Source: Flavobacteriaceae bacterium
GTDB lineage: Bacteria; Bacteroidota; Bacteroidia; Flavobacteriales; Flavobacteriaceae
Length of the DNA: 8,134 nucleotides
NCBI GenBank assembly: GCA_023141985.1
Contig: JAGLKH010000066.1
Span: 1-8,134, forward strand
Direction: 5' to 3'
Translations under genes and position numbers: made by a program
In this document: positions 1 through 5,972 of the stretch, one piece after another
Layout: the number at the start of each line of letters is the position of its first letter
Numbering within the stretch: the stretch's first letter is position 1
The notes under the pieces: model-generated
What the model saw: the letters and a program-made list of their open reading frames with translations, nothing else
Databases searched by the model: none
Told to the model about the DNA's origin: nothing

Positions 1-24
1 GAAGACTGCAAACTAAAATTCTCT

Positions 25-48
25 CGCAAAGTCGCTAAGACGCAGAGT
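25..48. repeat. Degenerate octamer tandem repeat (3 units)
   Basis: Three successive 8-base units can be read: CGCAAAGT, CGCTAAGA and CGCAGAGT. They share the frame CGCnnAGn with one or two differences each. The G+C-richer composition stands out from the surrounding AT-rich DNA. From memory, runs of the 'cgcaaag' type occur between genes in many Bacteroidota genomes; that is recollection, not something tested here. No coding potential is evident. Confidence 0.6.
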
Positions 49-106
49 CATTTGGGCATTAAAAACTGATTTTTATATAACTTTCTAACTATAATCTTTA
101 TTTCAT

Positions 107-162
107 CTGTAAACTGTAAACTGCTAACTGAATACTGAATACTGAATACTGAATACTAGTTA
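107..162. repeat. Heptamer tandem repeat array abutting the TerB-like gene
   Basis: Eight 7-base units in register: CTGTAAA twice (107-120), CTGCTAA (121-127), CTGAATA four times without change (128-155), then a degenerate CTAGTTA (156-162). The last unit overlaps the 3' end of the minus-strand TerB-like gene and supplies its TAG stop (complement of CTA at 156-158). The four identical units suggest recent expansion or homogenisation by slippage. The rest of 1-155 holds only the octamer repeat at 25-48 and AT-rich sequence, with no terminator recognised for the minus-strand gene. Confidence 0.85.
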
Positions 163-557
163 TACTGTGTTTTAAAAATATCTATTAAGAAATCTGGCGG
201 AACAATCTTATTAGGAAAACTTTCCATTAAATCTAGAACGCGATTAATAGCTTCATGACCTAACCCCATTCTAAGACCAAAATTATGAAGACGTATTAGA
301 TCTTTATCTCCAATAACTCTATCAAGGTTCATTAATAAAATTAGTCGATGAAACTGAACAATACGTTCACTATGAGATTTTAAATTTATGTGAGTAACAG
401 GATTATCTAATAAATAGTCGTAATCTTCTCTGGTTATCTCTAATTGCTTTGCAACGCCTAATAAAAATTTATGCTCAATCTCTCTTAAGTTATTATCTAT
501 TCTTGCAAAGGCTATCATTTCGGATAGTAAACTTAATTTTTCTACTCTATTTATCAT
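156..557 (-). CDS. TerB-like small helical protein, function unknown
   Basis: This 133-residue protein has no signal peptide or membrane segment, so it should be cytoplasmic. It is predicted mostly helical and its N-terminal half resembles the TerB/tellurite-resistance fold: a 'KLSLLSEMIAFARID' helix (residues 7-21), an acidic turn around D21 to E28, then 'EHKFLLGVAKQLEITREDYDYLL'. TerB-type proteins carry acidic metal-binding residues, and here D21 and E28 are the obvious candidates, though the usual D-G pair reads D-N. I recall near-identical short proteins in many Flavobacteriaceae, often labelled TerB-family or wrongly as an excinuclease subunit. There are no other ter genes nearby, so a role in tellurite resistance should not be assumed. 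The ATG at 555-557 is the natural start, with no Shine-Dalgarno. It is transcribed away from the esterase gene, and a 7-bp inverted repeat (599-605/617-623) lies in its upstream region. Confidence 0.75.
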   Translation of the reverse strand: MINRVEKLSLLSEMIAFARIDNNLREIEHKFLLGVAKQLEITREDYDYLLDNPVTHINLKSHSERIVQFHRLILLMNLDRVIGDKDLIRLHNFGLRMGLGHEAINRVLDLMESFPNKIVPPDFLIDIFKTQYN

Positions 558-681
558 TACTAAGGGAGGATTAATTATTACACTATAAAATTAAATATTA
601 TCAACTTTTTATAATCGTTGATATAATGTAACTTATCGAAAAATTAAAGTTATTTCATCGAAGTTTTCTTACTTTAATACA

Positions 682-689
682 TATATTTG
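682..689 (+). promoter_or_regulatory. Candidate -7 promoter box for the esterase gene
   Basis: TATATTTG matches the Bacteroidota -7 consensus TAnnTTTG at every fixed position and lies 88 bases before the esterase ATG. No convincing -33 TTTG/TTG was found at the usual spacing of about 19-21 bases, and the region is so AT-rich that a chance match is possible. A weaker alternative, TATGTTTT, lies at 744-751. Confidence 0.3.
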
Positions 690-777
690 ATTTAAAATAT
701 TGATTTACAGTGTTTTAACTTATTTACTATAAAACAACAGTTTTATGTTTTTTTAAAAATATTTTATCTTCTTGCAT

Positions 778-1584
778 ATGAAAAAATTTGCATTCACCTT
801 TTTAGCATTATTCTTTTTTATTATAAAGGTTAAATCTCAATCTACGGCTTCAAAACAAGTAACCACTTTTACTATTGAAGCTCCACAATTAAAAACACAA
901 AAAAAAATATGGGTGTATTTACCTAAATCTTATAAAGCATCAAAAAAATCTTATCCAGTAATATACATGCATGATGCTCAAAACCTATTTGATAAAGAAA
1001 CGTCCTATGTAGGTGAATGGAAAGTAGATGAATATTTAGATACAATTTCTAATATCGAAGTTATAGTAGTTGGCATTGAACACGGCAATGAAAAACGTGT
1101 GGATGAACTTACACCATACAAAAACGAAAAATATGGTGGTGGACAAGGAGACCTTTATTTAACTTTTATAAAAAACACGCTTAAACCTTATATAGATATT
1201 ACTTATAGAACTTTTAAAGATACAAAAAACACAACAATTTTTGGATCGTCGTTAGGTGGCTTAATCTCATTTTACGCTGCAATTAAATACCCTCAAACTT
1301 TTGGAAATGCCGGTGTGTTTTCACCTTCATTTTGGTTCAATTCTGAAATCTATGATTTTACTTCCAAAATAGAAATAAGTTCAACAACAAAATTCTTTTT
1401 CCTTATGGGTACCGAAGAAGGAGAAACAGCAATATCTAATCAAAATAAAATGATAGATCTTTTAAAAGAAAAAGGTGTTACTGAAGAACATATAATTAAT
1501 AAAGTTATAGACGGAGGCAAACATAATGAAGGCTTTTGGAGTCAGTATTTTCCTGAAGCTCATCAATGGTTAATTCAAGAATAA
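778..1584 (+). CDS. Secreted alpha/beta-hydrolase, esterase D/Fes-type
   Basis: Predicted serine esterase of 268 residues in the putative esterase (esterase D/enterochelin esterase-like) group of the alpha/beta-hydrolase fold. Residues 1-20 form a signal peptide (MKK, then a Phe/Leu-rich core) with likely cleavage before Gln21, so it should act in the periplasm or outside the cell. The strand 'YPVIYMHDAQNLFD' (59-72) is the typical beta-strand and oxyanion region. G-S-S-L-G-G at 156-161 is the nucleophile elbow with Ser158, and His249 in 'GGKHNEGFW' is the likely catalytic His. The acid residue is probably in or near 'GTEEGE' (211-216). The substrate cannot be told: family members hydrolyse siderophore esters, acyl-sugar esters or S-formylglutathione, and no siderophore or polysaccharide genes are adjacent to help. 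The frame could open at TTG 772, but ATG 778 gives a normal signal peptide and is preferred. Transcription appears to end at the hairpin just downstream. Confidence 0.85.
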   Translation: MKKFAFTFLALFFFIIKVKSQSTASKQVTTFTIEAPQLKTQKKIWVYLPKSYKASKKSYPVIYMHDAQNLFDKETSYVGEWKVDEYLDTISNIEVIVVGIEHGNEKRVDELTPYKNEKYGGGQGDLYLTFIKNTLKPYIDITYRTFKDTKNTTIFGSSLGGLISFYAAIKYPQTFGNAGVFSPSFWFNSEIYDFTSKIEISSTTKFFFLMGTEEGETAISNQNKMIDLLKEKGVTEEHIINKVIDGGKHNEGFWSQYFPEAHQWLIQE

Positions 1585-1594
1585 TCTAAAATAA

Positions 1595-1622
1595 AAAACT
1601 CCTAAAATATTTCAGGAGTTTT
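1595..1622. terminator. Probable bidirectional terminator between convergent genes
   Basis: AAAACTCCT (1595-1603) pairs with AGGAGTTTT (1614-1622), a 9-bp stem with a 10-base loop. It lies 11 bases after the esterase stop and 28 bases past the stop of the minus-strand small gene. On the minus strand the stem ends in a U-run of six. On the plus strand the U-run is only four, so it may work better for the minus-strand gene. Confidence 0.75.
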
Positions 1623-1649
1623 AAGACTAATTCAAAAAATCGAAGATTA

Positions 1650-1994
1650 CTATTCCCCAGGTGTTATTCTTACTGGTACGATAAATGTTTTTGTATGAGA
1701 ATTAACTGGAACTGTTAACTCATTATAATTCAATCTACTTTTAATAAAGTTCTCAACATAATTCTTATCGGTTTCTACTGACAATACTACCAATTCATTG
1801 TTTTTGTTTAATGTTATCATTACACTAGCGGTGATATCTTCATCTACTAAAAAACCAGGGTTTTTTAATAATTTTCCAATTTCTTCAGTTATTACAACTG
1901 ATTCGGCTCTTTTCTCTTCAGCATTAGTACTTGCTACAAGTACACTGCTAAATGTTAATGCTACGATTAATAGCAAAGTTTTGATTGTTCTCAT
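1650..1994 (-). CDS. Small secreted protein of a flavobacterial family, function unknown
   Basis: A 114-residue exported protein. Residues 1 to about 22 (MRTIKTLLLIVALTFSSVLVAS) form a clear signal peptide with likely cleavage near 'VAS-TNA'; there is no lipobox Cys. The mature part begins with a polar stretch and the segment 'EEIGKLLKNPGFLVDEDITASVMITLNKNNELVVLSVETDKNYVENFIKSRLNY'. This is a helix followed by alternating strands, then 'KTFIVPVRI' at the end. The pattern recalls the C-terminal domain of TonB-like proteins (helix, strand, 'N...L.VLSV.T', helix, strand), and I recall many similar short secreted proteins in Flavobacteriaceae, but no function is known to me. It is a single-gene unit: a terminator separates it from sucC upstream, and a 16-bp palindrome sits 44 bases before its ATG. 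The overlapping plus-strand frame at 1798-2013 is a shadow. Confidence 0.75.
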   Translation of the reverse strand: MRTIKTLLLIVALTFSSVLVASTNAEEKRAESVVITEEIGKLLKNPGFLVDEDITASVMITLNKNNELVVLSVETDKNYVENFIKSRLNYNELTVPVNSHTKTFIVPVRITPGE

Positions 1995-2037
1995 AATTGT
2001 TTGTTTTAAATGATTGATATCTTATAGACTGTATATA

Positions 2038-2053
2038 TGTAACAAATGTTACA
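2038..2053. promoter_or_regulatory. 16-bp palindrome, candidate operator
   Basis: TGTAACA-AA-TGTTACA is a perfect 7-bp inverted repeat around a 2-base spacer. The layout is typical of a site bound by a dimeric regulator. It lies 44-59 bases upstream of the start of the small secreted gene (1650-1994, minus), where the promoter should be. On the minus strand it contains 'TAACATTTG', one base longer than the Bacteroidota -7 consensus TAnnTTTG, so it could also overlap a promoter. The regulator is unknown. Confidence 0.5.
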
Positions 2054-2063
2054 CCAAGACTTA

Positions 2064-2104
2064 TTAATTAACTATTGTTTAACGCTAATTAGCAGTTAAT
2101 TAAC
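2064..2104. repeat. Nested AT-rich inverted repeats
   Basis: TTAATTAACT (2064-2073) is repeated in inverse as AGTTAATTAA (2094-2103), with a 20-base interval. Within it, GCTAATTAGC (2084-2093) is itself a perfect 10-bp palindrome, and GTTAATTAAC (2095-2104) is another. It lies between the sucC terminator and the 16-bp palindrome, in the upstream region of the small secreted gene. It could be part of a regulatory region or merely AT-rich symmetry. Confidence 0.5.
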
Positions 2105-2123
2105 ATTACTAAAAGAATTACAT

Positions 2124-2157
2124 AAAAAAAGAGCAATGTTTAACACACTGCTCTTTT
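2124..2157 (-). terminator. Rho-independent terminator of sucC
   Basis: Read on the minus strand, AAAAGAGCA (2157-2149) pairs with TGCTCTTTT (2135-2127), a 9-bp stem around a 13-base loop that can itself close three more pairs. It is followed by further U residues, giving seven in a row (2130-2124). It starts 21 bases past the sucC stop codon, so it should end the sucC transcript before the small secreted gene. Confidence 0.85.
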
Positions 2158-2178
2158 ACTATTTTATTTAAATTTATA

Positions 2179-3372
2179 TTAACCTAAAACTTCTTGTACT
2201 TTATCTGCTGCTTCTTGAAATTCTACTACACTTTGAACATCTAATCCGGAACCATCAATTAATTCTTTAGCCAGATCTGCATTAGTACCTTGTAAACGCA
2301 CAATAATTGGAACCTTTATAGCATCTCCCATATTTTTATAAGCATCAACAATACCTTGGGCTACCCGGTCGCATCTAACAATACCTCCAAAAATATTGAT
2401 GAGTATTGCTTTTACATTAGGGTCTTTTAGTATAATTCTAAAACCGGCTTCCACACGTGCTGCATCTGCAGTTCCACCGACATCAAGAAAATTTGCAGGT
2501 TCTCCTCCTGATTGCTTAATGAGATCCATCGTTGACATCGCCAAACCTGCTCCATTAACCATACAACCTACATTACCATCTAAATCAACATAGTTAAGAC
2601 CTACTGCCTTCGCTTCAACTTCAATTGGATTTTCTTCTCGTAAATCACGTAGGTTAATGTAATCCTTATGTCTGTAAAGTGCGTTATCATCTATAGTAAC
2701 TTTAGCATCAACAGCCATTATTTTATTATCGCTTGTTTTTAAAACCGGATTAATTTCAAATAAAGATGCATCCGATTTTATATAGGCTGTATATAAAGCA
2801 GTAACAAATCTTATCATCTCTTTAAAAGCCAGTCCGGATAAACCTAAATTAAAAGCAATACGGCGTGCTTGAAAGGGCAATAATCCTGTAGCAGGATCTA
2901 TTTCTTCAGTAAATATCAAGTGAGGTGTTTCTTCGGCAACAGTTTCAATATTCATTCCACCTTCAGTAGAGTACATGATCATATTACGTCCGATACCACG
3001 ATTTAAAAGTACAGACATATAATACTCTTCCGTTTCACTTTCACCAGGATAATACACATCTTCTGCAACTAAAACCTGATGTACCTTTTTGCCCTCAGAA
3101 GAAGTTTGTGGAGTTATCAAATTCATTCCGATAATTTGTCCGGCAATGTCTTCAACTTCTTTCAGGCTTTTAGCAAGCTTAACGCCTCCACCTTTACCAC
3201 GTCCACCAGCATGAACCTGAGCTTTAATAACATGCCAACCTGTACCTGTTTCGACAGTTAATTGCTTAGCAGCAGCTACTGCTTCTTCAGCATTTTGAGC
3301 AACGATACCTCGCTGTATCCGTACCCCAAAACTGTTTAATATGTCTTTTCCCTGATATTCGTGTAAATTCAT
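2179..3372 (-). CDS. sucC: Succinyl-CoA synthetase (ADP- or GDP-forming), beta subunit
   Basis: Beta subunit of succinate-CoA ligase, the TCA-cycle enzyme that couples succinyl-CoA cleavage to nucleotide phosphorylation in the cytoplasm. It is 397 residues, close to the usual 388 or so. The N-terminal ATP-grasp domain opens with MNLHEYQGKDIL and contains 'KAQVHAGGRGKGGGVK' (50-65), the metal and nucleotide-binding 'FEINP' (205-209) and 'VDAKVTIDDNALYRH' (221-235). The C-terminal CoA-ligase domain contains 'MVNGAGLAMSTMD' (271-283), 'FLDVGGTA' (295-302) and the signature 'GGIVRCDRVAQGI' (329-341). All expected motifs are present and intact. The frame can open nine codons upstream at TTG 3399, but ATG 3372 gives the universal family N-terminus, and the predicted promoter's -7 box overlaps that TTG. 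The alpha subunit gene sucD, which carries the phosphohistidine, is not adjacent; I recall that separate sucC and sucD are common in Flavobacteriaceae. Nucleotide preference cannot be judged. It diverges from lysA across 202 bases. Confidence 0.97.
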   Translation of the reverse strand: MNLHEYQGKDILNSFGVRIQRGIVAQNAEEAVAAAKQLTVETGTGWHVIKAQVHAGGRGKGGGVKLAKSLKEVEDIAGQIIGMNLITPQTSSEGKKVHQVLVAEDVYYPGESETEEYYMSVLLNRGIGRNMIMYSTEGGMNIETVAEETPHLIFTEEIDPATGLLPFQARRIAFNLGLSGLAFKEMIRFVTALYTAYIKSDASLFEINPVLKTSDNKIMAVDAKVTIDDNALYRHKDYINLRDLREENPIEVEAKAVGLNYVDLDGNVGCMVNGAGLAMSTMDLIKQSGGEPANFLDVGGTADAARVEAGFRIILKDPNVKAILINIFGGIVRCDRVAQGIVDAYKNMGDAIKVPIIVRLQGTNADLAKELIDGSGLDVQSVVEFQEAADKVQEVLG

Positions 3373-3396
3373 TTTTATGAAATTATTTTTGCTCTG

Positions 3397-3427
3397 CAAA
3401 TGTAAACATCCTTAAACTTTTAACCAA
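3397..3427 (-). promoter_or_regulatory. Probable sucC promoter (Bacteroidota type)
   Basis: On the minus strand TACATTTG (complement of 3397-3404) matches the -7 consensus TAnnTTTG exactly. A TTG (complement of 3425-3427) lies 20 bases upstream, the spacing expected for the -33 element. The start of transcription would fall near 3390, giving a leader of about 18 bases before the ATG at 3372. The opposite lysA promoter is less clear; TAGTTTTA at 3505-3512 is a 7-of-8 match without a good -33. Confidence 0.55.
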
Positions 3428-3574
3428 TATTTTTTAATTCATAAATTTATCCATAACCACAAAAATTTAAACGGAATAAATCAATTTACTTTATAAAAAC
3501 TTTATAGTTTTACAAAAAAAATTATTTGAATAAAAAATAATCCTAATTATACATCACAATTAACTTTTAAGGTT

Positions 3575-4780
3575 ATGAAAAATGAAACTTTACTTAAGAT
3601 CACTAAAGAATTTGGAAATCCGGTTTATGTGTACGACTCTAATAAAATAGAAGCGCAATATAACCGTCTAACTTCAGCTTTTAATAAGGTAAAGCAATTA
3701 AAAATCAATTATGCTGTTAAAGCATTGTCCAATATTTCTGTCTTAAAATTTATGAAAAAATTAGGCGCTGGTTTAGATACAGTTTCTATTCAAGAAGTAA
3801 AATTAGGATTGGCTGCCGATTTTAATCCTCAAAATATTATTTATACACCAAATGGAGTTTCTATTGAAGAAATTGAAGCCGTTGCAAAATTTGGTGTTCA
3901 AATTAATATAGATAACTTATCGATTTTAGAACAATTTGGAACAAAGCATCCAAACATTCCTGTTTGTGTTCGTATTAATCCACATGTTATGGCAGGTGGT
4001 AATACAAATATTTCGGTTGGGCATATTGATTCTAAATTTGGAATTTCAATTCATCAAATTCCACATATTCTACGCATTGTGGAAAATACAGGAATGCATA
4101 TTAACGGAATACACATGCACACTGGTAGTGATATATTAGATATTGATGTATTCTTGTACGCCAGCGAAATTCTTTTTGATACTGCAAAAAACTTTAAAAA
4201 TCTTGATTTTATTGATTTTGGATCTGGCTTTAAAGTTCCTTATAAAGCTGGTGATATTGAAACTGACATTGAAGAATTTGGCAGAAAACTTACTGCTCGT
4301 TTTAAAACTTTTTGCAAAAATTATGGACGAGAAATAACTTTAAGTTTCGAACCAGGTAAATTTTTAGTTAGTGAAGCTGGTTATTTCTTAACTAAAGTAA
4401 ATGCAATAAAACAAACTACCTCAACTGTTTTTGCGCAAATAGATTCTGGTTTTAATCACTTCATTCGGCCAATGCTGTATGGAGCGCAGCATGAGATCAT
4501 AAACATTTCGAATCCTAAAGGAAAACAACGTTTTTATTCTGTTGTCGGTTATATATGCGAAACTGATACTTTCGCAAACAACAGACGTATTACCGAAATT
4601 AACGAAGGCGATATCTTAGCTTTTAAAAATGCTGGAGCATACTGCTTTACTATGGCAAGCAATTACAATTCGCGTTACCGTCCTGCAGAAGTACTATGGT
4701 ATAATGATAAAGCCCACTTAATTAGAAAACGAGAAACCTTCGACGATTTATTAAACAATCAAATTGAAATAGTACTATAA
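3575..4780 (+). CDS. lysA: Diaminopimelate decarboxylase
   Basis: PLP-dependent decarboxylase (alanine-racemase-like fold III) that converts meso-diaminopimelate to L-lysine, the last step of lysine synthesis, in the cytoplasm. It is 401 residues, full length for the family. The N-terminal TIM barrel carries the Schiff-base lysine in 'NYAVKA' (Lys49), 'HIDSKFGIS' (150-158), 'HMHTGSD' (180-186, His182) and the phosphate-binding 'DFGSGFK' (214-220) and 'FEPGK' (258-262). The C-terminal beta domain has 'GYICETDTF' (325-333), whose Cys328 and Glu329 complete the partner active site in the dimer, and 'NAGAYCFTMASNYNSRYRPAEV' (352-373) with the PLP-contacting Tyr356. The EPGK in place of the commoner EPGR is, as I recall, usual in flavobacterial LysA. 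Related decarboxylases (carboxynorspermidine, ornithine/arginine) are less likely given the whole motif set. ATG 3575 is preceded by a weak AAGG. No other lysine gene is adjacent, and a strong terminator follows. Confidence 0.95.
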   Translation: MKNETLLKITKEFGNPVYVYDSNKIEAQYNRLTSAFNKVKQLKINYAVKALSNISVLKFMKKLGAGLDTVSIQEVKLGLAADFNPQNIIYTPNGVSIEEIEAVAKFGVQINIDNLSILEQFGTKHPNIPVCVRINPHVMAGGNTNISVGHIDSKFGISIHQIPHILRIVENTGMHINGIHMHTGSDILDIDVFLYASEILFDTAKNFKNLDFIDFGSGFKVPYKAGDIETDIEEFGRKLTARFKTFCKNYGREITLSFEPGKFLVSEAGYFLTKVNAIKQTTSTVFAQIDSGFNHFIRPMLYGAQHEIINISNPKGKQRFYSVVGYICETDTFANNRRITEINEGDILAFKNAGAYCFTMASNYNSRYRPAEVLWYNDKAHLIRKRETFDDLLNNQIEIVL

Positions 4781-4808
4781 TAGAAAACTACTAGTATGTA
4801 ATATTTGT

Positions 4809-4839
4809 AAAGCGTTTCTTAATTTGGAACGCTTTTTTT
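4809..4839 (+). terminator. Rho-independent terminator of lysA
   Basis: AAAGCGTTTC (4809-4818) pairs with GGAACGCTTT (4826-4835), ten pairs including one G-U, around a 7-base loop, and runs into seven T residues (4833-4839). It lies 28 bases after the lysA stop and is the clearest terminator in the window. It separates lysA from the lipoprotein gene that follows. Confidence 0.92.
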
Positions 4840-4913
4840 GTAACTTTAAACCATATAAAGCCTTAATATCTTTTTCTTAACTAAACTTTTAAAACACTAA
4901 AAATATATACTAC

Positions 4914-5741
4914 ATGAAACCCTTTGTATTAATTTTTGCATTTACCCTTTTAATAGGATGCAATAACGTTGGCCAAAAAAAAGTTGAGGACACAAAAAAA
5001 GAAGATACTAAAGCTACAGTAACTCAAAAAACTCAAAGACCTATTGCATTTGAAAATGGTAAATTTTTTGAAGTCGATGGCAAAAAAATGCTCTATGGTG
5101 GTAAGGATAGTTTGCAACACTTTAACATAACAGATTACGACCTAAAAGACGAACAGTTTCATTATGGTATTGGTAGAGAACGTTTCCCTGCTTTATTAGA
5201 ACCAGAGTTTATTACAGTAAAGGAAGCCGATTCTATTTGGGCAGATAGTACACGGTTTATTTTGGCTTATTCCGGTAATGATGTAAAGGCCTATTCCGTT
5301 AAAGACCTTACAAGACATGAGGTTGTAAACGACGTTTTAAACGGTGAACCTATTATGGCTGTGTATTGTATTCTTGCAGATTTAGGGGCTATTTACGATA
5401 GACAATATGGAGATAAAGAACTCACCTTTGCTTTAAGTGGTTACACGTATTATGATGAAGAGGTTTGGGAAGGTATTGATGGATTTGTGTTATGGGATAG
5501 AGAAACCGAAAGCTTATGGTGGCCTCTTATTGGTAAAGCCGTTTCCGGGTCTTTAAAAGGTGTAAAGCTTTTAGAAAAAGACAAAGCCAATTGGGAAGAG
5601 ACCACTTGGAAAGCCATAAAAGAAAACTATCCAAACGCACAAGTGCTACAGTCCGGGCAGGATTACGAACGACCAAAAACATGGAAAGCCTTAGATGATG
5701 TTTCAAGTATAGTAGAAGATTATACTTTAAAAGAAGATTAA
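4914..5741 (+). CDS. DUF3179-family lipoprotein with degenerate CxxC
   Basis: A 275-residue predicted lipoprotein. Residues 1-15 are a lipoprotein signal with lipobox L-I-G-C, so Cys16 would be lipidated. Residues 17-40 form a Lys/Glu/Thr-rich linker. The rest matches the DUF3179 pattern: 'FPALLEPEFITVKEAD' (91-106), 'VKAYSVKDLTRHEVVND' (124-140), 'GEPIMAVYC' (144-152), 'LTFALSGYTYYDEEV' (170-184), 'LWDRETESLWWPLIGKAVSGSLKG' (193-216) and 'NYPNAQVL' (238-245). The family's function is unknown to me; members usually carry a YCPLC-like CxxC, and some are annotated as selenoproteins, suggesting thiol or redox chemistry. Here that site reads Y-C-I-L-A (151-155), keeping Cys152 but replacing the second Cys with Ala155. 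The protein is full length and in frame, so this is a substitution and not a frameshift. It lies between the lysA terminator and a decayed repeat, so is probably a single-gene unit in the envelope. Confidence 0.82.
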   Translation: MKPFVLIFAFTLLIGCNNVGQKKVEDTKKEDTKATVTQKTQRPIAFENGKFFEVDGKKMLYGGKDSLQHFNITDYDLKDEQFHYGIGRERFPALLEPEFITVKEADSIWADSTRFILAYSGNDVKAYSVKDLTRHEVVNDVLNGEPIMAVYCILADLGAIYDRQYGDKELTFALSGYTYYDEEVWEGIDGFVLWDRETESLWWPLIGKAVSGSLKGVKLLEKDKANWEETTWKAIKENYPNAQVLQSGQDYERPKTWKALDDVSSIVEDYTLKED

Positions 5742-5766
5742 ATTTCGCCTCAAAACTAAACCAAAA

Positions 5767-5830
5767 TGTCAATTCGGGTGTTCTGCAAGAAAGTATCGAG
5801 AACTAATTTTATGCAAAAATTTCTTGATAC
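5767..5830. repeat. Decayed palindromic intergenic repeat
   Basis: GTATCGAGAA (5793-5802) faces TTCTTGATAC (5821-5830), a 10-bp inverted repeat with one G-T pair around an 18-base interval. It is preceded by TGTCAATTCGGGTG (5767-5780). This resembles, from memory, a dispersed flavobacterial repeat with 'TGTCA-TTCGAGTG' at its outer end and 'TATCGAGAA / TTCTCGATA' inside. Only the left outer end is recognisable here, so it would be a degenerate or truncated copy. The gap 5742-5972 otherwise shows AT-rich sequence with no gene and no clear promoter. The hairpin lacks a U-run, so it is a poor terminator. Confidence 0.5.
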
Positions 5831-5972
5831 AATTTCATAGAATAGAAATCGCTTGAACTAACAAACAATAAGGCTATGATCAATTTTTTCTTAAAATGCA
5901 CAAAAAACGCTATGACGAAAACATGTATTTTTTTCAAACAATAAAATAGAAATATTACTTAAAATAACCACT

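Noticed and set aside
156..557. Reading the TerB-like gene as part of a tellurite-resistance or ter stress operon
   Set aside because: No other ter gene (TerC, TerD, TerZ types) is in the window; the neighbours are unrelated, and only the fold similarity can be claimed.
599..623. 7-bp inverted repeat TATCAAC/GTTGATA between the TerB-like gene and the esterase
   Set aside because: Short arms with an 11-base interval in very AT-rich DNA and no U-run; it could be an operator, but chance is equally likely.
1798..2013. Plus-strand open frame of 71 codons
   Set aside because: It lies antisense to the small secreted gene, whose signal peptide and composition are convincing; this frame has no recognisable product and is a shadow.
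2396..2593. Plus-strand open frame of 65 codons inside sucC
   Set aside because: Fully antisense to conserved sucC codons for the CoA-ligase domain; no sign of an independent gene.
3079..3261. Plus-strand open frame of 60 codons inside sucC
   Set aside because: Antisense to the conserved ATP-grasp domain; no plausible protein features.
3936..4337. Two plus-strand frames (3936-4139 and 4143-4337) overlapping lysA
   Set aside because: They lie in another frame within intact, motif-complete lysA; their hydrophobic look is a by-product of AT-rich codons.
4867..4874. TATCTTTT as a -7 box for the DUF3179 lipoprotein gene
   Set aside because: Seven of eight consensus positions, but no TTG/TTTG at the right distance upstream; AT-rich sequence yields many such near matches.
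5527..5772. Minus-strand open frame of 81 codons
   Set aside because: Mostly antisense to the DUF3179 domain and extending into intergenic DNA; no family features and no promoter or start context.
5926..5933. TATTTTTT as a -7 box for the S9 peptidase gene
   Set aside because: Lacks the final G and any clear -33 element; it is part of a simple T-run.
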